37,339 nucleotides of DNA from Leptospira sp. (lineage in GTDB: Bacteria > Spirochaetota > Leptospiria > Leptospirales > Leptospiraceae), in assembly GCA_027531445.1 (NCBI GenBank), contig JAPZRK010000037.1:1-37339 (forward strand), written 5' to 3'. Every line of letters starts with the position of its first letter. Position 1 is the first letter of the stretch. Shown here piece by piece: positions 15,855 to 23,744 of this stretch. The notes beneath the pieces were generated by a model. That model made no database searches. It was not told the DNA's origin and worked only from the letters and a program-made list of their open reading frames with translations. The position numbers and the translations under genes were made by a program.

Positions 15855-16124
15855 TTATTCGACTTTTGTTTGAATTTCAATGGCATGTAGACCTGATTTC
15901 AGTTCCTTTTCTAGGGCTGAATAGACAAGTCTGTGTTGTTCGACAAGACTTAGGTCTTTGAATCGTTTTGAAGCCACTACTAGCTTAAAATGAGTCTCTC
16001 CACTCGGCGAGGAACCGACATGGCCAGCATGTGCCAAAGAATCATCGGTAACTTGAACCGTAATGTCACCGAGTAAAGACTCCAATGCATATTTGATTCG
16101 ATCTGCTCTAGTTTCTGATCCCAT
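15855..16124 (-). CDS. bolA: BolA-family protein, canonical BolA type
   Basis: An 89-residue BolA protein with the canonical loop (DSLAHAGHVGSS, then GETHFKLVV), the SLVEQHRLVY histidine motif and GLHAIEIQT. The HAGH segment is typical of BolA1 proteins and distinguishes it from the shorter paralogue 45 bases downstream. Canonical BolA partners CGFS glutaredoxin and can influence transcription in E. coli. Its start overlaps the end of the ABC permease gene by 17 bases, so it is read from the same message. Confidence 0.92.
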   Translation of the reverse strand: MGSETRADRIKYALESLLGDITVQVTDDSLAHAGHVGSSPSGETHFKLVVASKRFKDLSLVEQHRLVYSALEKELKSGLHAIEIQTKVE

Positions 16125-16878
16125 AACCTTTTTGCATTAACCTTACATTGAGAAAAAATAATAAACCAGAAAGTGCAGTGAGTATAAATAAAGAAAAATA
16201 CACATTTACGTCACTGACTCCTAAAAATCCATATCGAAACGCATTTACCATATATAAAATAGGATTTGAGTAAGACACAGTCTGCCAAAAATCCGGCAAA
16301 TTTTTAACCGAATAAAAAACACCGCCAAGATATGTAAGTGGCGTTAGTATGAATGTTGGAATGATCGTTACATCATCAAATTTTTTAGCAAAAAGAGAAT
16401 TTAAGAATCCTCCTAATGAAAACAATAAAGATGTAAGAAAAACTGTAACAAGAATGATAAAAATGTTATAAATGTGAAGTTTGGTGAAAAACAGTGAAGT
16501 TAAGGTTACCAAAAATCCAACTGCAAGTCCTCTTACTACACCGCCAAAGGTATATCCAAGCACAATTGTATAAGAAGAGGTTGGCGAAACAAGTAGTTCC
16601 TCAATGTTCTTTTGCCATTTTGTCCCGAAAAAGGAAGCTACAACATTGCCATACGCATTGGTTATCACGCTCATCATTATTAATCCGGGAACGATGAATT
16701 CAATATAGGTAAACTCTCCCACATTCCCAATTTGTTTTCCGACTAACTCTCCAAAAATTAGAAAATAAAGAGCCATTGTAATTACCGGAGGGATCAAAGT
16801 TTGTAACCAGATACGTACGATACGATTCCATTCCTTCCTGACGATTGTTAGAAGTGCAATTAAATTTTGTCTGAGCAT
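16108..16878 (-). CDS. ABC-2 type transporter permease
   Basis: A 256-residue membrane protein with about six hydrophobic segments and the ABC-2 pattern: an N-terminal cytoplasmic RKEWNRIVR stretch, EFIVPGLIMMSVI, WQKNIEELLVSPTSS at the coupling region, and a C-terminal YLGGVFYSVKNLPDFWQ. It resembles the YadH/NodJ group of exporters. Substrate is unknown. It overlaps the ATPase gene by one base, so both form one transporter. The signature is of drug, lipid or polysaccharide export systems. Confidence 0.9.
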   Translation of the reverse strand: MLRQNLIALLTIVRKEWNRIVRIWLQTLIPPVITMALYFLIFGELVGKQIGNVGEFTYIEFIVPGLIMMSVITNAYGNVVASFFGTKWQKNIEELLVSPTSSYTIVLGYTFGGVVRGLAVGFLVTLTSLFFTKLHIYNIFIILVTVFLTSLLFSLGGFLNSLFAKKFDDVTIIPTFILTPLTYLGGVFYSVKNLPDFWQTVSYSNPILYMVNAFRYGFLGVSDVNVYFSLFILTALSGLLFFLNVRLMQKGYGIRN

Positions 16879-17816
16879 CAGCTCACCTTCTTATTTGTGA
16901 GATTTAAGAACAGTTCTTCCAATCGATTTGATTTGTTTCTCATACTAGATACTTGTAACTTTGCCTTACTCAACTCCGCAAACAAATCGTTAATGGACTG
17001 TTTTTTTTCAATTTGTACTTCTAGGGTTTTGTTATCTATCATTGAGATCTCAAATTTTTTAGAAGTAGGAACCTTCTTTACGGTTTCTTTTAAATCGATT
17101 ATAAAGGTTTCTTTATTAAGCGTATGTAGCAACTTTTTCATGGATGTGTTTTCTACAATTCTTCCACCATTGATGATGGCTATATTTCGACACAGAGATT
17201 CTGCTTCTTCTAAATAATGGGTTGTAAGAATGATTGTTTTCCCTTTTTCATTTAAATCTGTTAGAAATTCCCACATTGATCGACGTATTTCAATATCAAC
17301 TCCGGCTGTAGGTTCATCTAATATTAAAATCTTTGGATCGTGAATGAGAGCTCTGGCAATCATCAATCGACGTTTCATTCCACCCGATAATTGACCGGCT
17401 TGTGATTTCCGTTTGTCAATGAGTGAAAGTTTTTCCAAATAATAATGCACTCTATCAATGGCATCTTTTTTTGGGATTCCGTAATAGCCTGCTTGGTTGA
17501 TGAGAATATTCTCAATCGTTTCAAAGATACCGAAATTAAATTCTTGAGGAACGATTCCTAAAAATGTTTTCGCTAAATTTTGATCTTTGTCGATGTTCAC
17601 ACCGCAGATCTGAACGATACCGTTGGTCTTGGTTACAAGCGAACTAAGGATAGAAATCGTTGTAGATTTGCCCGCTCCATTGGGTCCGAGAAGTGCAAAA
17701 AAATCACCGTATGCGATTTGGAGGTCAATGGAGTGGAGGGCCCTTACACCATTCGCATAGGTTTTTTCTAAACCCATAATATCGATTGCATATTTGCTAT
17801 TTTCTAAAGTTGTCAT
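16878..17816 (-). CDS. ABC transporter ATP-binding protein (YadG/NatA-like)
   Basis: A 312-residue ATPase with Walker A GPNGAGKST, Q-loop region VPQEFN, signature LSGGMKRRL, Walker B ILILDEPTAGVD and the H-loop TTHYLEEAE. The C-terminal 80 residues, beyond the nucleotide-binding domain, resemble the DUF4162-like tail of YadG/NatA exporters. It supplies energy to the adjacent permease. It overlaps trhO by 4 bases upstream and the permease by one base downstream. The substrate cannot be read from the sequence. Confidence 0.93.
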   Translation of the reverse strand: MTTLENSKYAIDIMGLEKTYANGVRALHSIDLQIAYGDFFALLGPNGAGKSTTISILSSLVTKTNGIVQICGVNIDKDQNLAKTFLGIVPQEFNFGIFETIENILINQAGYYGIPKKDAIDRVHYYLEKLSLIDKRKSQAGQLSGGMKRRLMIARALIHDPKILILDEPTAGVDIEIRRSMWEFLTDLNEKGKTIILTTHYLEEAESLCRNIAIINGGRIVENTSMKKLLHTLNKETFIIDLKETVKKVPTSKKFEISMIDNKTLEVQIEKKQSINDLFAELSKAKLQVSSMRNKSNRLEELFLNLTNKKVS

Positions 17817-18844
17817 TTGCCTACTATTTTTCTTGTTAAATGGTGGGTTTCGTAAGTATGGCGAAGGCCATCTTTTCTTAATTTCCTTTGTTCTTCTTCA
17901 CTGAGTTGGATGATCGAATGGCATCTTTCTGAACAACAATTGTCAAAGGTATCTCTACAAGATTCACATTGAACAAATAGAACATGGCATCCTAAATTTG
18001 AACAATTGGTTTGGCGATCCGATGGATTCCCACATTGATAGCATACGGTAAGCACATCATCCGTTATCTTTTCTCCTAGTCTGTCATCGAAAACAAAATT
18101 TTTTCCTTTGAACTTAGAGGGAAGACCATGGTCTTTAATCGCCTTGGCATATGATATAATGCCACCTTGCAATTGATAAATATCCTTGAAACCTTTGTAT
18201 TTCAAATATGCGCTTGCTTTTTCACATCGAATCCCACCTGTACAATAAAGCAAAATTTTTTGATCTTTTTTATCCGAAAGCATGTTTTCGACTATTGGCA
18301 ATTCTTCGCGGAAAGTACCAACGTCAGGGCATATCGCATTTTCGAAATGTCCTACTTCCGATTCGTAGTTATTTCTTAAATCGACAACAATCGTTTCCGG
18401 ATCATCCAAGTGTTTATGAAATTCAAGCGGTGTTAAGTGCGTGCCCACATTGCTTGGATCAAATTGATCATCATTCAACCCATCAGCGACTATCTTTTTT
18501 CGGACTTTGATTTTTAATTTGAGAAAAGATTCTTTTTTATCTTCAATCGCATCATTAAAATATACGTTTGAGAGTTCGGGAATCGAATCGATAAAATCTC
18601 TTAAGTTTTGATATTCTTCAGTGGGAACTGAAAGCTGTGCGTTGATCCCTTCATTCGCAAGATAAATTCTTCCAAGAACACCGATTGAAAAAAGTTTTTC
18701 ATATAAAAAATCACGAAATTGTACAGGATTTGAAAATTTAACATATCTATAAAAGGATAATACACTTCTTTCTCGTGGATCTTTTAAAACTTGAACGAGA
18801 AGAGTATCTTTATCGTATTGATTGAATAATAAATTTTTCTTCAT
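17813..18844 (-). CDS. trhO: tRNA uridine(34) hydroxylase, rhodanese-domain protein TrhO (YceA)
   Basis: A 343-residue protein of the YceA family. TrhO makes 5-hydroxyuridine at position 34 of certain tRNAs using oxygen. Residues about 1-115 form the N-terminal domain with GRIYLANEGINAQLS; a rhodanese domain follows with the active-site loop YCTGGIRCEKAS. The C-terminus is rich in cysteines (VCYQCGNP, NCSNLGCH, CESC, CCSERC), as in the longer YceA members, and probably binds metal. I choose ATG 18844 rather than an upstream in-frame start at 18895, which would read 50 bases into the neighbour and add residues not typical of the family. Confidence 0.93.
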   Translation of the reverse strand: MKKNLLFNQYDKDTLLVQVLKDPRERSVLSFYRYVKFSNPVQFRDFLYEKLFSIGVLGRIYLANEGINAQLSVPTEEYQNLRDFIDSIPELSNVYFNDAIEDKKESFLKLKIKVRKKIVADGLNDDQFDPSNVGTHLTPLEFHKHLDDPETIVVDLRNNYESEVGHFENAICPDVGTFREELPIVENMLSDKKDQKILLYCTGGIRCEKASAYLKYKGFKDIYQLQGGIISYAKAIKDHGLPSKFKGKNFVFDDRLGEKITDDVLTVCYQCGNPSDRQTNCSNLGCHVLFVQCESCRDTFDNCCSERCHSIIQLSEEEQRKLRKDGLRHTYETHHLTRKIVGK

Positions 18845-18845
18845 G

Positions 18846-20237
18846 TTAATTATTTTTCTCCAACTTTTTAGATTCTTTAACTTTACGAAGGGCATTTCGC
18901 ACGACCTCTGGAAGGGCAGGGTGGATAAACACCATTCGAAGTAAGTTATCTAACGTTATACTTTGATCGATCGCTAATACAAGCAATTGAAGTAAACTGC
19001 TTGCTTCATCACCAATGATATGTGCTCCAAGGATTGTTTCTGATTTTTTATCAACAAGAACCTTAACGAACCCTACAGAAGAGAGTCTTGCCATACCCAT
19101 TGCAGACGATGAATATCTGTTGACTCCCTTATAGTATGCAACGCCTTTTGATTGTAATTCTTCCTCAGTTGCACCCACGGAAGCCATTTGAGGATGAGTA
19201 AAAATTGCAGAAGGAATGGAAGGATAGCGGATAGGTGTCTTTTTATCATTCAAAAAGATCGTTTCGAAAAGATACTCTCCTTCAAAATTTGCACTGTGTC
19301 GAAAGAAATATTTTCCAATCACATCACCAAATGCATATACTCCCTTCGTATTTGTTTCTAAAAATTCATCTACTAAAATAAATCCCTTTTGGTTTCTGAG
19401 TATGGAAGTGTGTTCGATTCCAAGATCATCTGTGTTTGGCTGAATACCAGTTGTGACCAATATTTTTTCTGCCTTTGCAATAAAGGGAGATCCATCAGAT
19501 TTGATTCCAGTTAGTTCAAATTGTTCATTTTCAAACTTTACCTTTGTTATTGTAAAATGCGAATGGATTGGGAATGGAGTGTGGGCTTCAAATTCTTTCC
19601 TCATTTCCCCATCGATTCCTCTTAATATTTCAGTGCGAGTGAATCCTTCCACCTTACAGCCATATGCCTGATATGCGGCACCGATTTCTAAACCAATAAA
19701 TCCTGCGCCAATCACAATCATCGATTTCGGAAGTTTGGTTTCTCTAAGAGCCTCTCTGGATGTCCAATACGGAGTCTCATGTAGTCCCTCTATATTGGGA
19801 ATGTGTGGTCTTGATCCAACTGTGATAAAGATATGTTTTGCGGTAAATTTTTCCCCATTTGCTTCGATGGTTTTATCATTTAAAAATTTTGCCGTATGAG
19901 GGTAGTAATCGATATTCGGATTTTTGTGATAAGCAACAGGAATGGAAGCCGAATCTGCATCTACAGTGGATGAAATTCGTTGGGAAATTTTAGTGAAATC
20001 TGGAATTGGTTTGTTTTGAACTTGGATCGGAAATTTTTCTACCTCACTGCTAGCCCATAGGTATTCAGTAGGATAGATCAACATTTTAGAGGGAATACAA
20101 CCACGATTCAAACAGGTTCCGCCTGGAGTTTCCTTTTCGAAAACTGCTACCTTTTTCCCAATCAACGAAGGAGGCGTCACAAGTTTTGTGCCCGCACCAG
20201 CGCCAATGACAATGATATCGTACTCTTTCATTCTCAA
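18846..20237 (-). CDS. FAD-dependent pyridine nucleotide-disulfide oxidoreductase, mycothione/glutathione reductase-like
   Basis: A 463-residue class I flavoprotein disulfide reductase. It has the FAD site IIVIGAGAGT, the redox-active disulfide Cys42/Cys47 in GGTCLNRGCIPSK, an NAD(P) site IVIGAGFIGLEIG, the FAD-ribose motif GVYAFGDV, and the C-terminal catalytic histidine in IHPALPEVVRNAL. The HPALPEVV ending looks closer to mycothione reductase and related low-molecular-weight-thiol reductases than to lipoamide dehydrogenase. Neighbours (glyoxalase II, glutaredoxins, glutathione synthesis) suggest it reduces glutathione disulfide or a related thiol; this is inference. TTG 20237 has AGGA suitably spaced; ATG 20231 is the alternative start. 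Confidence 0.87.
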   Translation of the reverse strand: MRMKEYDIIVIGAGAGTKLVTPPSLIGKKVAVFEKETPGGTCLNRGCIPSKMLIYPTEYLWASSEVEKFPIQVQNKPIPDFTKISQRISSTVDADSASIPVAYHKNPNIDYYPHTAKFLNDKTIEANGEKFTAKHIFITVGSRPHIPNIEGLHETPYWTSREALRETKLPKSMIVIGAGFIGLEIGAAYQAYGCKVEGFTRTEILRGIDGEMRKEFEAHTPFPIHSHFTITKVKFENEQFELTGIKSDGSPFIAKAEKILVTTGIQPNTDDLGIEHTSILRNQKGFILVDEFLETNTKGVYAFGDVIGKYFFRHSANFEGEYLFETIFLNDKKTPIRYPSIPSAIFTHPQMASVGATEEELQSKGVAYYKGVNRYSSSAMGMARLSSVGFVKVLVDKKSETILGAHIIGDEASSLLQLLVLAIDQSITLDNLLRMVFIHPALPEVVRNALRKVKESKKLEKNN

Positions 20238-20276
20238 ACAACATCCTTTGGAAGACTGGGTTTTCTGTAAATACCC

Positions 20277-21032
20277 CTAAGGAATAAAGGGATTTTTTCT
20301 TCCTTGGATGCGGCCGATCCATTCGTTTCGTCTGATTTCAAAGGTATCAGGTGGGTCATTTTCATTCCAAAGGAGATATAATTTTTTGATCTCGGCGGGA
20401 ATTTCTATGCCCCACTGTTTTTCCATATAGAGGTAAATTCTGGCAATGTCCCCTCGAATGGATTCACGGGGTTCAGCAATTTGAGCTTTGAAATCTACCT
20501 CGAAGTCGCAGGCTCCATACGTTCTAGGTTCGTTGGGAATCAAACCGAAATGAAAATTTCCTCGATCATTATTGATTTCGCCTGGGGCCGGAACCAAGTT
20601 ATGTAGGTCTGCTTCGATTTCACGAAAGACTGGATCGGTTGCTTGGCAACATTTACGACCTTTCAGTTTATGACCGTTGGATTCACAGGAATCGGAGGTC
20701 CAACATGCTCGATTCTTTCCAAAGCTATGAGCTGGCACAATGTGTTCCCACTCCACGAGATAGCTTCGCTCAGATCCGGTACGAGATTCCAAACCGCAAG
20801 AATCGGTTTGAATCCGAAATCTACCGTTCTCACTTTCATGGGGAACAAACGAGCACCCACAATAAAACTCTACGCCTATCTTTCGATACATTCTACGTAA
20901 AAATTTTTTAGCTTTTGTAAAGTCAGTAACAACTGTTTTAAATTCTGAATTACCTTCGCCTTTGACTACAGGAGCGAGCGATAGAAAACTAACAAGGGTA
21001 AACAGGTATAAGCAAGCTTTCATAAATTTCAT
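20277..21032 (-). CDS. endA: Secreted endonuclease I family nuclease
   Basis: A 251-residue protein of the EndA/NucM family. A signal peptide occupies about 1-26 (KACLYLFTLVSFLSLAPVVKG). The His-Cys-box-like active-site region WEHIVPAHSFG is followed by cysteines of the kind that form structural disulfides, and then by HNLVPAPGEINNDRGNF with the metal-binding Asn/Asp. These enzymes cut DNA and RNA in the periplasm or outside the cell. I start at ATG 21032, which gives a proper signal peptide; the longer reading frame back to 21122 overlaps the neighbour. Its presence in a thiol-metabolism operon is unexplained. Confidence 0.88.
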   Translation of the reverse strand: MKFMKACLYLFTLVSFLSLAPVVKGEGNSEFKTVVTDFTKAKKFLRRMYRKIGVEFYCGCSFVPHESENGRFRIQTDSCGLESRTGSERSYLVEWEHIVPAHSFGKNRACWTSDSCESNGHKLKGRKCCQATDPVFREIEADLHNLVPAPGEINNDRGNFHFGLIPNEPRTYGACDFEVDFKAQIAEPRESIRGDIARIYLYMEKQWGIEIPAEIKKLYLLWNENDPPDTFEIRRNEWIGRIQGRKNPFIP

Positions 21033-21042
21033 GCTTTTAAGT

Positions 21043-21846
21043 CTACCATGTATCTCGGACAGAACGCAGATGTAAGAATAGATTTTCCTCTGTTTTTGGA
21101 AGAAGTGCGTCCATTTTTTCAAAACGATATGGATTTTTGTGGAAGATTTGTGTGACTCGAAAGAAGGGATTGATTTGTTTTTCCTGCGATAGATTAGAAA
21201 CGAAAGGTTTGGATTCCGAATGTGTTTCCCGTATCATGGTCGCAAATGATTTTAGATCCTCTCGCGCGGGTTCCAGCTCCTGAGCAAATTTCAGATTGTT
21301 TTCAAAGTAATCATGCCCAGGGTAGATTTTGAGAGTATCGGGTAGCGTAAGGAGCTTCGACTTCAGTGTCTGATACAAAGTTTTTGCATCTCCTCCTCGG
21401 TAACAGTTTCCCACACCTGCATTAAAAAGGGTATCGCCCGAAAATATATGTTTTGGGTCTCCCTTTTCTTTTAGCAGAAAACAGTGATGGCAGAGTGTAT
21501 GCCCAGGAGTATCCAAACATTCTAAAGTAGAATTTTCTGACTGAAAAACCACCATGCCATCTTCAATGACACCATCCAATCCTGGAATCTTTTCACGTGC
21601 ATTCGGATGCGCAAAAACCTTTGCATTTGTTTTTTGCTTCAGTTCCAGATTGCCCATAACATGATCATGGTGTTCATGTGTATTGAAGATATGTGTGAGT
21701 GTTAGGGAGTTTTTATGTAAAAAATCTAATATTTGCTCAGGAGAGTAAGGATCAATACAAACTGCCTCCCCATCCACATTCGAGTAAATTACAAATGTGT
21801 AATTTCGAAGGGGAGAGTTTGTAAAAATTTGTTTGGTTAAGAGCAT
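21043..21846 (-). CDS. Glyoxalase II-type metallo-beta-lactamase hydrolase
   Basis: A 267-residue metallo-beta-lactamase-fold hydrolase. The metal site is complete: THEHHDH, His in DTPGHTLCHH, Asp in FSGDTLF, and the GHDY histidine. The GVGNCYRGG segment and the C-terminal Q-INPFFR stretch match hydroxyacylglutathione hydrolases, which cleave S-D-lactoylglutathione to lactate and glutathione in methylglyoxal detoxification. Context supports glutathione as the thiol. It starts five bases after serA ends and ends 10 bases before endA, so it is co-transcribed. The closest alternative is a persulfide dioxygenase, but the spacing favours glyoxalase II. Confidence 0.85.
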   Translation of the reverse strand: MLLTKQIFTNSPLRNYTFVIYSNVDGEAVCIDPYSPEQILDFLHKNSLTLTHIFNTHEHHDHVMGNLELKQKTNAKVFAHPNAREKIPGLDGVIEDGMVVFQSENSTLECLDTPGHTLCHHCFLLKEKGDPKHIFSGDTLFNAGVGNCYRGGDAKTLYQTLKSKLLTLPDTLKIYPGHDYFENNLKFAQELEPAREDLKSFATMIRETHSESKPFVSNLSQEKQINPFFRVTQIFHKNPYRFEKMDALLPKTEENLFLHLRSVRDTW

Positions 21847-21851
21847 TCCAC

Positions 21852-23075
21852 CTAATACAAAATACGCGTCCTAATCGAATGTGGATGTGCTTTAATTTTG
21901 TTTTTTAGTTCATCACCTAAATTCTTATCAATTTCCATCGAAAGATAACCAATGTTTGCCGATGTGCTTAGATTTTGAGTCAAAATATTTCCACCCATAT
22001 CTGAGATGATTTGATTGATATCTCGAAGAAATCCAGGTTGGTTTTTGTGAATGTTCAATATTCTGTGGTGTCCTGCTTTCAGATTTCCAAGTTCTATATT
22101 GGGAAAGTTAACAGCAAATGTAGTGGAACCATTGTTAATAAACTTTAATAATTTCTGTGCTACTTCTGTACCAATATTTTTTTGAGCCTCTTCGGTTGAA
22201 CCACCGACGTGCGGTGTAAGGATTATATTTGGCAAACCTTGTAATGGACTTTTGAAAGGATCATCGTTGGACTTCGGTTCTTCGGGAAATACATCAATGC
22301 CAGCTCCAGCAATTTTACCGGATTTTATCCCTTCGGCCAATGCTTCAATGTTCACTACTTTTCCGCGCGAGAGGTTTAAGAGATAAACTCCATCCTTAAC
22401 AATAGAGAGGTGTTCTTTCGTAAACATGTCTTGCGTCTCTTGGGTTTCTGGCACATGGAAAGTCACAAAGTCGGAATTTTTTAAAAGTTCAGAATAAGAT
22501 GCCACATAGCTTGCATTACCAAGTGGCAATTTTGCAATCACATCATAAAACAAAACTTTCATCCCCATGGATTCTGCAAGCACTGAAACTTGAGAGCCAA
22601 TGTGTCCATAACCGACGATACCTAGAGTTTTGCCTCGGACTTCAAAACAACCTTTTGCAATCTTATTCCACTTGCCCAGGTGAACGTCCCTGGATTGATC
22701 TGTTGCTTTTCGTGCCAACATAATGATTTCTGCGATGACTAGCTCGGCAACCGATCTTGTGTTGCTATAGGGTGCATTGAAAACAGGAATCGCGCGACCT
22801 TCTGCGGCTTCCAAATCAACCTGATTGGTTCCTATACAAAAACAACCTATAGTGAGTAGCCTTCGCGTATGAGTCAAGGCCTTGGCAGTAACATTCGTTT
22901 TGCTTCTAATGCCCAAAACATGCACTTCACCGATTCGTTTGATCAATTCGTCTTCTTCCAAAGCATCTTTTTCTAATACAACATCGAACCCGTCATTTTG
23001 AAAGAGTTCAAATGCATCGCGGTGGATATTTTCGAGAAGTAGGACTTTGATTTTTCCCTTTGGGTAAGATTCCAT
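21852..23075 (-). CDS. serA: D-3-phosphoglycerate dehydrogenase
   Basis: SerA oxidises 3-phosphoglycerate to start serine, and hence cysteine and glycine, synthesis. The 407-residue protein is the E. coli-type enzyme: N-terminal substrate lobe, GIRSKTNV, IGCFCIGTNQVDL, the NAD site GIVGYGHIGSQV, catalytic Arg in LSRGKVVN, Glu in FPEEP, and His in TPHVGGST, then a C-terminal ACT domain (about 330-407) for serine feedback. It is the first gene of the long minus-strand run, followed after five bases by the glyoxalase II gene. Serine and glycine supply both glutathione and SufS substrate, so its position is metabolically sensible. Confidence 0.96.
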   Translation of the reverse strand: MESYPKGKIKVLLLENIHRDAFELFQNDGFDVVLEKDALEEDELIKRIGEVHVLGIRSKTNVTAKALTHTRRLLTIGCFCIGTNQVDLEAAEGRAIPVFNAPYSNTRSVAELVIAEIIMLARKATDQSRDVHLGKWNKIAKGCFEVRGKTLGIVGYGHIGSQVSVLAESMGMKVLFYDVIAKLPLGNASYVASYSELLKNSDFVTFHVPETQETQDMFTKEHLSIVKDGVYLLNLSRGKVVNIEALAEGIKSGKIAGAGIDVFPEEPKSNDDPFKSPLQGLPNIILTPHVGGSTEEAQKNIGTEVAQKLLKFINNGSTTFAVNFPNIELGNLKAGHHRILNIHKNQPGFLRDINQIISDMGGNILTQNLSTSANIGYLSMEIDKNLGDELKNKIKAHPHSIRTRILY

Positions 23076-23133
23076 ATAAGAACAGGATTTTTTCCTTTGC
23101 CAAACCTTGCATCTCGAAAAAGGTGAGTCTGAT

Positions 23134-23682
23134 ATGGAAAGAATTTCTACAATTTACCTGAAACTCGCAGTTCTAGCCCTTTTGTCCTCACTTACTGTTG
23201 CTTGTTCATCGTCAAAAGCGTATAGCATTCAGAAAGAGCCCACCATTGAGCAAATCATCGCCGAGTCTGACCAAATTTGCCTCCGAAAGACCCTGTTTGT
23301 TTTTTCCTCACGGCCTTGTATCTCCATTAAGGGAGAAAAAGATAACAGTTCAGGAATCGTTCAATACTACCTACGTTATGAAATCGGTTCCTTTGATGTC
23401 GATCTACCTTTGGGTACATCCATACAGTTGGGAGAAACCTGGTACACTCTGAAGAAGTCTTCGACGAATTATTCTGAAACGATTACAGTGGTTTCACTTT
23501 TGACACCTGAGGTGCTAACTAATTTAACTAACGCAAATCACATCGAAATCAGTTATACGAACCGAGCTAAGACAGAAAATTTTGTTTTGTCAGGTTCTCA
23601 AAAAGAAAGACTTAAAGAAGACTTCGTAAGAATCCAAAGATTACTTGAGTCCGAAAAGAAAATGATTATCTTAAAAAAGTAA
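23134..23682 (+). CDS. Small predicted lipoprotein of unknown function
   Basis: A 182-residue protein with a lipoprotein signal: hydrophobic KLAVLALLSSLTVAC, with the lipobox ending at about Cys24, followed by a serine-rich linker. The start at ATG 23134 is fixed by AGGTGA at 23121-23126 seven bases upstream. The mature part is beta-rich and has no motif I recognise. It is transcribed away from serA across a 58-base divergent gap and convergent to lysS. A membrane-anchored, probably periplasmic or surface role is all the sequence supports. Confidence 0.8.
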   Translation: MERISTIYLKLAVLALLSSLTVACSSSKAYSIQKEPTIEQIIAESDQICLRKTLFVFSSRPCISIKGEKDNSSGIVQYYLRYEIGSFDVDLPLGTSIQLGETWYTLKKSSTNYSETITVVSLLTPEVLTNLTNANHIEISYTNRAKTENFVLSGSQKERLKEDFVRIQRLLESEKKMIILKK

Positions 23683-23691
23683 GACAGTTTA

Positions 23692-23744
23692 ACTCCCAAC
23701 GCTTAGTGGCATTGGGAGTAGATAAACAGCTGTGGTGCTTTTTT
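23692..23744. terminator. Candidate bidirectional terminator between lipoprotein gene and lysS
   Basis: ACTCCCAA at 23692-23699 is complementary to TTGGGAGT at 23712-23719, an eight-base-pair stem; the inner GC of 23701-23702 can also pair with 23709-23710. A T-run lies at about 23738-23744 on the plus strand, and another is found beyond the stem on the minus strand (about 23672-23677 as A's). The T-runs are not immediately adjacent to the stem, so termination is plausible rather than certain. It sits between convergent genes. Confidence 0.5.

Noticed and set aside
18845..18895. Upstream start for trhO
   Set aside because: It would overlap the disulfide reductase gene by 50 bases and add residues not typical of the family; ATG 18844 gives the usual N-terminus.
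21033..21122. Upstream start for endonuclease I
   Set aside because: It would overlap the glyoxalase II gene and bury the signal peptide; ATG 21032 gives a normal secreted protein.
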